A DNA stretch of 8,135 bases from Oligoflexia bacterium (GCA_903854365.1 CAINWE010000065.1:1-8135); one strand, 5' to 3'; numbered from the stretch's first letter, positions 1-7,138 are shown. Notes: generated by a model from the sequence alone, not told the origin. Made by a program: numbers and translations.

Positions 1-564
1 GAGTGCCGCGCGCTCGCCGATTTAGCGATTCAGCGCTCCTTTGAGCTCGAGCAGATCGAGTATCTCGGTCGAATTTCAAAAATTAAACATTGGGAACTCT
101 ACTTTACCTGGATGGATCCGTCCGGCGACCAAAGGACCGGGCTCGGCCTCAACCTGTTTGGCCAAGATCGAGTTGTCAGATCCCAAATGAGTGAATTACA
201 GATCAAATCACAACAGATCAGAGCAGTGATTTATAGAAACGCTTACCGAATCGCTTTCGACTACAACTCGTCCCTTGAGCAATGGCGAAAATTTAAGAAA
301 CCGGACGAGATCGAGGCATCGTTGAACCTCCTGGAGTTGCAACTTCGGGAAGACGCAACAACAAGTCGAATCGACCAAAGAAGCGTGAAAACTGCGATCG
401 ATAACTACCTCTCTGATCGGGTCCAGTTTGAAACACAGTTGAATGCATTCAGAGTCGCCCGAGCTAAAAGGGATCGACTCATTCTCGAAGGTTATTTCGA
501 ACAACTCCTCCCCCAACTTCCAAGCATGGGACCCCTGGTACCTCAGATCGTAGGCGCAAAATGA
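1..564 (+). CDS. Probable TolC-family outer-membrane protein, C-terminal part (5' end outside window)
   Basis: The frame is open from base 1 to the TGA at 562-564, giving 187 residues with no start in view, so this is the 3' end of a longer gene. The ATG at 112 is internal: the preceding 37 codons continue the same helical pattern. The visible protein is a long amphipathic helix, then a short strand-like segment (about residues 46-52, GLGLNLF), then further long helices rich in Gln, Arg, Glu and Leu, with a Pro-rich tail. TolC-family outer-membrane channels have this helix / 'xGLxLxxPLF' strand / helix layout in each half. No sequence-specific motif proves the family, and a generic coiled-coil protein is possible. 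If it is TolC-like, it would form a trimeric outer-membrane exit duct for efflux or type I secretion. Its stop overlaps the next start (ATGA, 561-564), so the two genes are probably co-transcribed and translationally coupled. Confidence 0.55.
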   Translation, partial: ECRALADLAIQRSFELEQIEYLGRISKIKHWELYFTWMDPSGDQRTGLGLNLFGQDRVVRSQMSELQIKSQQIRAVIYRNAYRIAFDYNSSLEQWRKFKKPDEIEASLNLLELQLREDATTSRIDQRSVKTAIDNYLSDRVQFETQLNAFRVARAKRDRLILEGYFEQLLPQLPSMGPLVPQIVGAK

Positions 565-1784
565 CTGAACGAAAAGCAATCGCAATAGTCGGAACCGGTC
601 CGACCGCGCTCATGGCGGCCGATATTTTATCTCAATCCACCCATCACGTAAGCATTTTTGAAAAAAGAAAAGGCATTGGAAGAAAGCTACTCATAGCCGG
701 GAGCTCGGGGCTTAATATCACCAACGATCTTCCCGTCACAGAATTCGCCAAACACTACTCGGGCCTCAACCGGACACCAGAAGCCAGCGTCGCTTGGCGG
801 AAAACTCTAGAAACATTTTCACCTCAGCATTGGATTCAATTTATCGAGGACCTGGGCATTTCAACCTTCAAAGGCACGAGTGGTCGCTATTTTGTCTCAG
901 AGATGAAAGCATCCGGGCTCCTCAAAAAATGGCGAGAGCGACTCGAACAGAGGAACGTTGCGTTTCACCTCAATGAGGAGTGCGTGAAGTTCACCGCCCA
1001 CTCCAAGACGAAAAAAATCGACCTATTTTTTCAGGACGGACAAACCTATTCGATGGACGCAGTTTGCTTTGCTCTAGGAGGAGCGAGCTATGAACCTCAA
1101 GAAAATCCGCTGCGCTGGCCAAAGCTCTTCATCGAGAACCAAATCCACTTTCACGACTTTCTTCCGTCCAATTCTGGATTCGAAGTTCAATGGACCCCAC
1201 AGTTCATCAAAGAAGCGGAGGGTCTGCCGCTCAAGAACGTCCAGCTCTCCTCAGCAAAAGGCACCCGCAGAGGGGAAATCACGATCACTCACTATGGACT
1301 GGAAGGTACCCCCATCTACGCGGTAGGCGAGGAAGGCGACGTTAGGATCGATCTAAAACCTGACTTAACGATAGATCAACTCATCTCAAAATGCTCCGCG
1401 GTCCGAGAAAATCTCTCGCCCATGAGACGAGCCAAGAAGCAACTCAACTTATCCGACGGCGCCCTAGCCCTGCTCTTTCACCAATCTCCCCGACTGATCT
1501 TAAACGACGTAAAATCTCTCTGCGAATGCATTAAAGCTTTTCCACTTCAACTCACCCGAAGACGCCCCCTAGAAGAAGCAATCTCCTCATCAGGAGGAAT
1601 TGCATTGGAGGAAATCACCGATGAATTTATGCTTAAAAAATTTCCTGGCGTATTTATGGGTGGAGAGATGCTGAACTGGGATGCCCCTACTGGTGGATTC
1701 TTAATTCAGGGCTGCGTTTCGCAGGGGTACTCGTTGGGAAAAGGTACTCAAGCTTATCTGCAAGGCAATAGACCGGATTTTTAA
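561..1784 (+). CDS. FAD-dependent oxidoreductase, HI0933-like family, PP_4765 / TIGR03862 subgroup
   Basis: This is a 407-residue cytosolic flavoprotein of normal length for the family. The N-terminus has an FAD-binding Rossmann motif, GTGPTA at residues 11-16, and an acidic residue (Glu34) at the end of the second strand, where the FAD ribose is normally held. Residues 38-55 (GIGRKLLIAGSSGLNITN) match the family signature just after the dinucleotide fold. The AG-x-x-GLN-x-T form is typical of the PP_4765 subgroup rather than of YhiN-type members. Near the C-terminus, GGEMLNWDAPTGGFLIQG is the second hallmark, closing the FAD site. The biochemical role of this subgroup is not known, so no substrate can be given. 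The start at 561 has a weak Shine-Dalgarno (TAGG, 551-554) six bases upstream and overlaps the previous stop, which favours coupled translation. The link to a TolC-like gene has no obvious functional meaning. Confidence 0.88.
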   Translation: MTERKAIAIVGTGPTALMAADILSQSTHHVSIFEKRKGIGRKLLIAGSSGLNITNDLPVTEFAKHYSGLNRTPEASVAWRKTLETFSPQHWIQFIEDLGISTFKGTSGRYFVSEMKASGLLKKWRERLEQRNVAFHLNEECVKFTAHSKTKKIDLFFQDGQTYSMDAVCFALGGASYEPQENPLRWPKLFIENQIHFHDFLPSNSGFEVQWTPQFIKEAEGLPLKNVQLSSAKGTRRGEITITHYGLEGTPIYAVGEEGDVRIDLKPDLTIDQLISKCSAVRENLSPMRRAKKQLNLSDGALALLFHQSPRLILNDVKSLCECIKAFPLQLTRRRPLEEAISSSGGIALEEITDEFMLKKFPGVFMGGEMLNWDAPTGGFLIQGCVSQGYSLGKGTQAYLQGNRPDF

Positions 1785-1860
1785 TCCCATCACTAGGTTT
1801 TTGGTAACACTCCGTAGAATTCAGTGATAAACCAGTAAGGGTGGGCAACGCGCTTCTCGA

Positions 1861-1867
1861 GAGGGGG
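1861..1867 (+). promoter_or_regulatory. Ribosome binding site that fixes the signal-peptide start of the AAA+ gene
   Basis: A purine-rich GAGGGGG sits five bases before the ATG at 1873, close to the best Shine-Dalgarno spacing. It supports the start that includes the signal peptide. The 88-base gap before this gene (1785-1872) holds no convincing sigma-70 promoter. It has only a loose inverted repeat, ATCACT at 1789-1794 against AGTGAT at 1823-1828. Confidence 0.6.
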
Positions 1868-1872
1868 ACTTC

Positions 1873-4575
1873 ATGATTCATTCAAAGAAAAATAATAAAA
1901 AAACTATATCCTTGTCGATTGCACTCTGTGCAGGACTCATTCATTCGCCATTAGCTAGTGCTCATGATTGGATCCGATATTTTAGCTTTAATAATGGAAA
2001 AGAAGCAGAAATTCATTACTCGCTCGAAGAAGATGGCGCTGCGCTTCAGGTAGAGTTTGATGGCGACAGAGGCCCTGGATCAACTCGTATCGTTTACGCT
2101 GACCACGGGCGGTTCCAAGTTCTCGGGCAACGGGACTCACGAAATCCAACCCAAAAAAGTTCCCTCAACCATGACTTTAGAATTCCAAGCTGGGTCAATG
2201 GAACTCAGAACTTTTTCTGGATCCGCAATCTTAGCGATAACGATGCGGTCTATATTTTCGAAGATGGCACAGTTGCTCACTCCTGCGCGAAGGAATGGTC
2301 TGCGGCGAGTGCACGCTTGATCGACTATCAGGGACAAAAAATGCTCGTTGAAAGTGTCAAAAAAGGCGAAGGCGGCACTCTCTACTTATCGAGGACCCTA
2401 GCCGGAGAAAACTGCATCGCCTTGAGTCAAAGCTATTTACCCCAACTTCACGAAGATAGTCGTATTGAAATTTCTGAAGGCGGCGTCCTCAAAATCGGGG
2501 GAATGGATACTCAGATTGATCTTGCTTCCCGCTGCTTACTCTACCCGCTCAAGGGTCGTCCCGATTTCGCTATCAAAACTTGCGCAGATGCAAGCCCTGC
2601 GATCGGTAGTTTTTTGGTCAGACTCAACGACCAGAAACAATACAAACTGCATGACAAGGTATGGACTCCAATCCAAATTAACGCAGTAACCAACACGGCT
2701 AATGGAATTTTTGAGTTAAAGTCCCCCCAGAAATACCGAATCGACCTTGATCAGTTCGATGCTGAACTGAAGCGTTTTTCTTACCGCAGCGATGGCGATA
2801 GCGTATTAGACGATAAAGGGCGGCCAGTCGACGCACTTGCTCAAATCCACAGCAAATATACCGATCTAGTCGCAGACTCCATTGCTCACCCCGAACGGTA
2901 TCAAGAAAACTCTGATGCTAGTGTGAATCAGTACTTCCTAGAGAGCTTCTGGGCTCGTAGGAGCGTTGTCCTTTTAGGCAAGCCCGGCACTGGGAAAAGC
3001 AGTGCTGTTCGCGCCTTTGCTAGAGATGTCGGCCGTGGCCTCATCCGAGGAGTCCCGAGAACCACCGAAATTTATGACGTAAAAATCTCTTCCCTTCTCA
3101 GCGGCACCACTTACGTTGGACAAACCGAACAACGCATCGCAGAGCTCCTATCCGCAGCCCAACAGTCTGGTTGTATTTTCTTTCTCGATGAATTTCATAC
3201 CCTGGCCGGTGCGGGCACAAGCTCTCATAACTCCAACGATATTACGCAGTATTTTAAGAAAGGACTAGAGGCTGGTGAACTCCTCCTCATCGGGACAGAC
3301 ACCGACCACGAATTCTACAATGCCTTTGGCCATGATCCTGCCTTCATCGAGCGGTTTGACATCAAAAAAGTTAGCCCGCCCGATGGCGCGCAGTTGCTAG
3401 AAATCATTCATGCAAAGGTAAAATCCGAATTTAATATCGATCTTGCTCCGGCGATCATTCAGCTTGCCATTGATTTGTCTCAGAACTACGACGTCACTGC
3501 GGCACAACCCCGTTCGGCAGTCAATTTACTTAAAAAAGCGGTTGCTCGCCTGTCCGCTGCAAACGCGGGAGCAAGCGAGATTACTGAGCAGACCCTGAAA
3601 GAGGCCGCGGTCATTAAATACGGCTTCGACCCCTTTCAACTCAACCCAGCTAATCTCCGCGCACGCCTTACCCAATTGAAGACAGGCCTCGATGCGGAGC
3701 TCATTGGCCAAGAAGACGCAAAGCAACTCGTGTACAGTCTCTGGGCGAGAAAGATTACAGGAGTAGGGGATGATCGCCAAGTCAACAGCCTACTCCTAGC
3801 GGGTCCTCCCGGTGTCGGAAAAACACGCATCGCGGAGCTCTCGGCTGATTTGATGGGCTACAAAAAGACCGTCATCGAGATGAACAAATTTGCCCATACC
3901 GGGATTGAAGCCTTTCGCCGAGAGGTCTATCAAGCACTTCTAGAACATCCATTTCGAGTCATCATTTTGGATGAAATCGAAAAATCCCACTCGTCCGTAC
4001 AGGCAGCAGCACTCTCCATGCTGCAGACAGGCGCGTTCCGGGTTACGGAAGAAATGCCTTATGGGAAATCCGTGGTTCGAGAAGTCAGCGCCAAACATGC
4101 ACTTTTTATCCTCACCTCGAACGCTGCTGGTCACTACATCCAACTCCAACTCAAGCGGCATGGCTCCGTCGAAGAGGCTGATCTCAAAAACAACCTCGCA
4201 GAAGATGGCATCTTGGAAGCAATTTTATCACGAATTCAGCACGTGGGCCCAATGACTACGCCAACCCAAGAGGAATTTAAAAAGGGACTCACTCGAGTAC
4301 TGAACGCCACCCTCACTCGGGAGTCTATCCGACATGGCTACCGATTTGTCATGGATAACGAGGACGAATTCATCGGAGAAGTCATGAAGATGTATCACGA
4401 TAACGTCGATTATCGAGATATCAGAAAGCACATCTCCGCCGTCGAAGATCTGATCGCTGACTCTCTGATTGCCCAAAGCGCAAGTCCCGGCTCAGAAATT
4501 CGGTTGCGATCGACCCCGAATCCGAAAAAGCGGATCCGCCGAGAAGCACCCGCTCATTTGAGCTACTACCAATAA
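1873..4575 (+). CDS. Tandem Clp/Hsp100-like AAA+ ATPase with Sec signal peptide and novel N-terminal domain
   Basis: The 900-residue product begins with a signal-peptide-like segment: Lys at 5, 6, 9 and 10, a hydrophobic core at about 12-23, and an ASA/H cleavage site after residue 30. Residues 31 to about 330 form a beta-rich domain I do not recognise, with Cys138, 181, 221 and 237. It does not resemble the Clp N-domain. Module D1 has Walker A GKPGTGKS (369-376), an aromatic pore-loop residue Tyr414 in TYVG, Walker B FLDE (Asp439-Glu440), a sensor-1 region and one arginine-finger Arg (494). There is no ClpB M-domain. Module D2 has Walker A GPPGVGKT (644-651), Walker B ILDEIEKSH (Asp700-Glu701), sensor-1 Asn750, finger Arg787 and sensor-2-like Arg852. 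Lys650 to Asp700 is about 16 residues shorter than in ClpB and lacks the GYVG pore loop. No ClpP-binding IGF/IGL loop is visible. By family it should be an ATP-driven unfoldase or remodelling ring. Its location is a puzzle because the signal peptide predicts the periplasm and no later membrane span is seen. The tail is basic (KKRIRRE). Confidence 0.85.
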   Translation: MIHSKKNNKKTISLSIALCAGLIHSPLASAHDWIRYFSFNNGKEAEIHYSLEEDGAALQVEFDGDRGPGSTRIVYADHGRFQVLGQRDSRNPTQKSSLNHDFRIPSWVNGTQNFFWIRNLSDNDAVYIFEDGTVAHSCAKEWSAASARLIDYQGQKMLVESVKKGEGGTLYLSRTLAGENCIALSQSYLPQLHEDSRIEISEGGVLKIGGMDTQIDLASRCLLYPLKGRPDFAIKTCADASPAIGSFLVRLNDQKQYKLHDKVWTPIQINAVTNTANGIFELKSPQKYRIDLDQFDAELKRFSYRSDGDSVLDDKGRPVDALAQIHSKYTDLVADSIAHPERYQENSDASVNQYFLESFWARRSVVLLGKPGTGKSSAVRAFARDVGRGLIRGVPRTTEIYDVKISSLLSGTTYVGQTEQRIAELLSAAQQSGCIFFLDEFHTLAGAGTSSHNSNDITQYFKKGLEAGELLLIGTDTDHEFYNAFGHDPAFIERFDIKKVSPPDGAQLLEIIHAKVKSEFNIDLAPAIIQLAIDLSQNYDVTAAQPRSAVNLLKKAVARLSAANAGASEITEQTLKEAAVIKYGFDPFQLNPANLRARLTQLKTGLDAELIGQEDAKQLVYSLWARKITGVGDDRQVNSLLLAGPPGVGKTRIAELSADLMGYKKTVIEMNKFAHTGIEAFRREVYQALLEHPFRVIILDEIEKSHSSVQAAALSMLQTGAFRVTEEMPYGKSVVREVSAKHALFILTSNAAGHYIQLQLKRHGSVEEADLKNNLAEDGILEAILSRIQHVGPMTTPTQEEFKKGLTRVLNATLTRESIRHGYRFVMDNEDEFIGEVMKMYHDNVDYRDIRKHISAVEDLIADSLIAQSASPGSEIRLRSTPNPKKRIRREAPAHLSYYQ

Positions 4576-4586
4576 AGATCACTGCG

Positions 4587-5645
4587 TTAATGACGCACGG
4601 AGCCTATTTCAGCTGACTGAGTAGGCTCCGTATAGATCCTTTCAGCCATTTTCAACATGAGCTCAGAGGTAAAATGGACTCCGTCTTGCCAAAACCGGTC
4701 ATCCAGCAGCACTCCGCTTGAGAGGTAAGCTGGATAAGAGAAGTCATGCACAAAGACGTTCGGGCGTCGGCAAGACTGAATGATCTCGACCCATTTTGAA
4801 TAAATTTTCGTTCTCTCAAAATGAGATGAAAACTGGCGATAAAAGAGCTCATGAAAGGGCGCCAATATCAAATGCAACTCCACTCCCGGATGAGCTTCCA
4901 TCAACTCAGTCAGTCGACCTAAGATCCGAATCGCATGGGGATGAGGCTCAGTCATTTCTCCATAGATAGCTCGGAGACCTGCCGCGGAGGCCATCACACG
5001 TCGCTCCAAGAGATCACCTTGCCGACCCCCAATCATCGACTGAGTCGTTGATCCATCGGCGTGGTAGGACGAAACATAAACTCCCCGCCGAAGGGCGATG
5101 AAATCCTTAAATGTCCGAATTGATCGATCAATCACTAGAAACGAGAAGAAATCACTAAATCTCTGAGTCCACTCTGGGCCAGAAGCAGCCACGAGATCAT
5201 CGTCCATCTCCTTCATCATTTCTGGCTGATAGTAGGCTGCTGAGTCTAAAACTGGATTACTCAATTCAAATAAATCCGCTACGTAAATAATCCTTTTGAG
5301 ACCGGGCTGGGTTGCGAGCGCATGACGAATCATCAACAATCGAAGTGGCAGACTAGCCCCCCCCGTATTGCTCGCAAAGGCGTTCACACCATATTTTTCT
5401 TTGAGGACCTGCGGCACAAAAACTTCGCTTGTCGACGAACCCACGACAAGATCAGTCACACCCGATGCCGACCCCAAGAGCTTAAACCGCTTGTAACCCG
5501 GGTTTCGATCCGAAATGAAATCGATTCTCCACGGCATATTCAAGTTTCTAAATGGGTCCATCCAAGTCACAAAACCTAGAAGCAGTACCCCCATGACCGC
5601 CTGCCCCAGAACAAAATGAAGTAAAAACCCTTGGTGCTTTGACAT
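4587..5645 (-). CDS. Membrane-anchored SGNH-fold protein, probable partner of the MBOAT acyltransferase
   Basis: The product has 352 residues with one N-terminal hydrophobic segment (about 7-27) that reads as a signal anchor, leaving the rest in the periplasm. LVVGSSTSEVF places a G-x-S motif at Gly69-Ser70-Ser71 after a hydrophobic strand, as in DltD, AlgJ/AlgX-like and DUF1574-type proteins, making Ser71 the likely nucleophile. Near the C-terminus DGVHF gives the D-x-x-H pair (Asp321, His324) of SGNH block V. Overall sequence is divergent, so I cannot name a specific subfamily. In related systems the membrane acyltransferase passes an acyl group across the inner membrane and the SGNH partner completes transfer to a polysaccharide or other surface polymer. 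The start follows the MBOAT stop by six bases, and its Shine-Dalgarno (GAGG) overlaps that TGA, so the two genes form an operon and are likely coupled. A run of eight G lies in codons 94-97. The 3' end contains one arm and the loop of a hairpin and lies 11 bases from the convergent AAA+ stop. Confidence 0.75.
   Translation of the reverse strand: MSKHQGFLLHFVLGQAVMGVLLLGFVTWMDPFRNLNMPWRIDFISDRNPGYKRFKLLGSASGVTDLVVGSSTSEVFVPQVLKEKYGVNAFASNTGGASLPLRLLMIRHALATQPGLKRIIYVADLFELSNPVLDSAAYYQPEMMKEMDDDLVAASGPEWTQRFSDFFSFLVIDRSIRTFKDFIALRRGVYVSSYHADGSTTQSMIGGRQGDLLERRVMASAAGLRAIYGEMTEPHPHAIRILGRLTELMEAHPGVELHLILAPFHELFYRQFSSHFERTKIYSKWVEIIQSCRRPNVFVHDFSYPAYLSSGVLLDDRFWQDGVHFTSELMLKMAERIYTEPTQSAEIGSVRH
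4597..4631. terminator. Perfect 10-bp hairpin at the convergent gene junction, possible bidirectional terminator
   Basis: ACGGAGCCTA (4597-4606) is exactly complementary to TAGGCTCCGT (4622-4631), with a 15-base loop that contains the palindrome TCAGCTGA. It lies 21 bases past the AAA+ stop and inside the last codons of the SGNH gene on the other strand. Neither side has a run of T, so a classic intrinsic terminator is not shown. A terminator needing help, or an RNA 3'-end stabiliser, remains possible. The stem itself is directly visible; its role is inferred. Confidence 0.4.
5357..5364 (-). repeat. Homopolymer of eight G (coding strand) inside the SGNH gene
   Basis: The plus strand shows eight consecutive C, so the SGNH gene reads eight G across codons Thr94 to Ala97, within the NTGGAS stretch. 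Gain or loss of one base would shift the frame and remove the D-x-x-H site. Poly-G tracts of this kind act as contingency switches in some surface-modification genes. Eight is at the short end for that, and the present length leaves the gene in frame. Confidence 0.6.
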
Positions 5646-5651
5646 AAGGCC

Positions 5652-7076
5652 TCAAAATTGAAAGTAGAGAAACGGGGAATTCCTTGAGAAAAAAGCAAAG
5701 CAGGTCAACGTCAAAGCCGCCGCCACCCACGCCAATCTCGGCGTCATGAGAGACTCGAAGTGGATTTCCCAAGTGTTCTTTCCCTTCCAGACGATCCCTA
5801 GAGCGACTAGGAGAGCAGCAAAAAATCGATCCCTAAATTTCGGCTCGAAATAATATAGGGTGAATGAGGGCTGAAGCGTAAACAAATGCTTGAGCCACTG
5901 AAGGGCGAATGGAAGGTCTGGCGAACGAAAAAAAACCCAGCCCAAAGTTACCGCGACAAATACGCAGAAGATTCTCAACGCTTTCGGTACTCGCTTGAAC
6001 CAAGACAATCCGCCCCGTTCCCGGACTCCTCTCTCCAGGCAGAGAAGAAGCCCGTGATAAGCACCCCAAATCAAGAACACTGCACTCGCCCCATGCCAAA
6101 GACCACCGAGGAGCATAGTCAGAAATAGATTTCTATAGGTGAATAATACCCCTGAGCGACTGCCGCCCAAAGGAATATAGAGGTAATCTCTGAGCCACTG
6201 ACTGAGGGAGATATGCCAACGCTGCCAAAAATCAGTCAACGACTCCGCCTGATAAGGCGAACGAAAATTTTGCGGAAAATGAATATTCATCATTTTTGCG
6301 AGACCAACGGCCATGTCAGAATATCCCGAAAAGTCAAAATACAACTGAAATGCATATCCAAATGCGCAAAGCCAAGCCTCAAGCGTGCTCGTGTAAGGTA
6401 GCATCCCAAGGACCGGATTCAGTCCGTCCGCTAAACGGTCGGCAATGAGAATCTTCTTACTGAGGCCAATCACGAAAAAAATCACTCCATACGAAAAATT
6501 CGCCGCATTAAACTTTCCGCGAGTGGGATCCTCCAATTGGCTCACCAACTGATCATGCCGAATCAAGGGCCCAGCAACCAAATGCGGAAAAAACGCAACA
6601 AATCCGGCGTAAGCTAAAAAATCTCGATGAGGCTTGGATCGCCTCAAGTACACATCAATTGTATAACTTAACGAAATAAAAGTATAAAATGAAATGCCTA
6701 TGGGCAAAACGACATCCAGGTGAAAGTGACTCGCAAACCCAGGAGAAACCCAACGAGCCAAATCAAAAACTGAGTTCACAAAAAAATTGCAGTACTTAAA
6801 AAAACCCAATACGCCTAGATTTACTGCAATAGAGCTGAGCAGCAGAGCTTTTCTAGTCCTCTCGCTCTGAGCCTCTTCAATCCTAATCCCGAGGACAAAA
6901 TCGACCGCCGTCGAAAATAACAACAGAGCAGTAAACTTATAGTTCCAAAAGCCATAGAAAACGTAGCTGCTGAACAAAATCATCAAGATGCGTGAATCAT
7001 GTGATCGAATTCGAAAATAAAGGATCAGTACAATCGGTAAAAATACAAATAAGAACTCAAACGAACTGAATAACAT
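5652..7076 (-). CDS. MBOAT-family membrane O-acyltransferase, AlgI/DltB-like
   Basis: From the ATG at 7076 the protein has 474 residues and about ten to twelve hydrophobic spans, as expected for an inner-membrane MBOAT protein. Landmarks in order are PIGISFYTFISLSY, FFPHLVAGPLIRHDQ, LYFDFSGYSDMAVG, then SLTDFWQRWHISLSQWL with His288, and LLGGLWHGAS with His328. His328 corresponds to the invariant catalytic histidine of the family, and the DFWxRWHIS block is typical of AlgI. The start at 7076 (MLFSSFEFLFVFLP) is chosen because AlgI-like proteins begin this way. A longer reading from a TTG at 7130 adds 18 polar residues and is unlikely. An AAGAAGG stretch about ten bases upstream may be the ribosome site. 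The likely role is carrying acyl (probably acetyl) groups from a cytosolic donor to an extracytoplasmic polymer, with the SGNH gene six bases downstream as partner. The actual substrate cannot be read from sequence. Confidence 0.93.
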   Translation of the reverse strand: MLFSSFEFLFVFLPIVLILYFRIRSHDSRILMILFSSYVFYGFWNYKFTALLLFSTAVDFVLGIRIEEAQSERTRKALLLSSIAVNLGVLGFFKYCNFFVNSVFDLARWVSPGFASHFHLDVVLPIGISFYTFISLSYTIDVYLRRSKPHRDFLAYAGFVAFFPHLVAGPLIRHDQLVSQLEDPTRGKFNAANFSYGVIFFVIGLSKKILIADRLADGLNPVLGMLPYTSTLEAWLCAFGYAFQLYFDFSGYSDMAVGLAKMMNIHFPQNFRSPYQAESLTDFWQRWHISLSQWLRDYLYIPLGGSRSGVLFTYRNLFLTMLLGGLWHGASAVFLIWGAYHGLLLCLERGVRERGGLSWFKRVPKALRIFCVFVAVTLGWVFFRSPDLPFALQWLKHLFTLQPSFTLYYFEPKFRDRFFAALLVALGIVWKGKNTWEIHFESLMTPRLAWVAAALTLTCFAFFSRNSPFLYFQF

Positions 7077-7138
7077 GACGACCCGTGCCTTCTTTTTCGC
7101 TATACTCGGGCACAGCACTAGAAAACACAAGACCCAAA

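Noticed and set aside
208..585. 125-codon open frame on the minus strand
   Set aside because: It is a shadow of the TolC-like and flavoprotein frames, with no motif and no ribosome site of note. Other short frames opposite or within the large genes were set aside for the same reason.
1918..1929. Cys19 in the signal peptide as a lipoprotein attachment site
   Set aside because: The residue before it is Leu rather than Gly, Ala or Ser, and the ASA site after residue 30 is a better ordinary cleavage site.
4519..4545. Basic tail KKRIRRE of the AAA+ protein as a nuclear-type or targeting signal
   Set aside because: Short basic tails are common in bacterial proteins and nothing else supports targeting to a host cell.
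5928..5935. Eight-base A/T run in the MBOAT gene
   Set aside because: It encodes the common Phe-Phe of WVFFR, and A/T runs of seven or eight recur in this window, so it is less telling than the G run.
7077..7130. Extension of the MBOAT frame to a TTG start at 7130
   Set aside because: It adds 18 residues with no place in the family. The ATG at 7076 gives the usual MLFSSFEFLFVFLP beginning.
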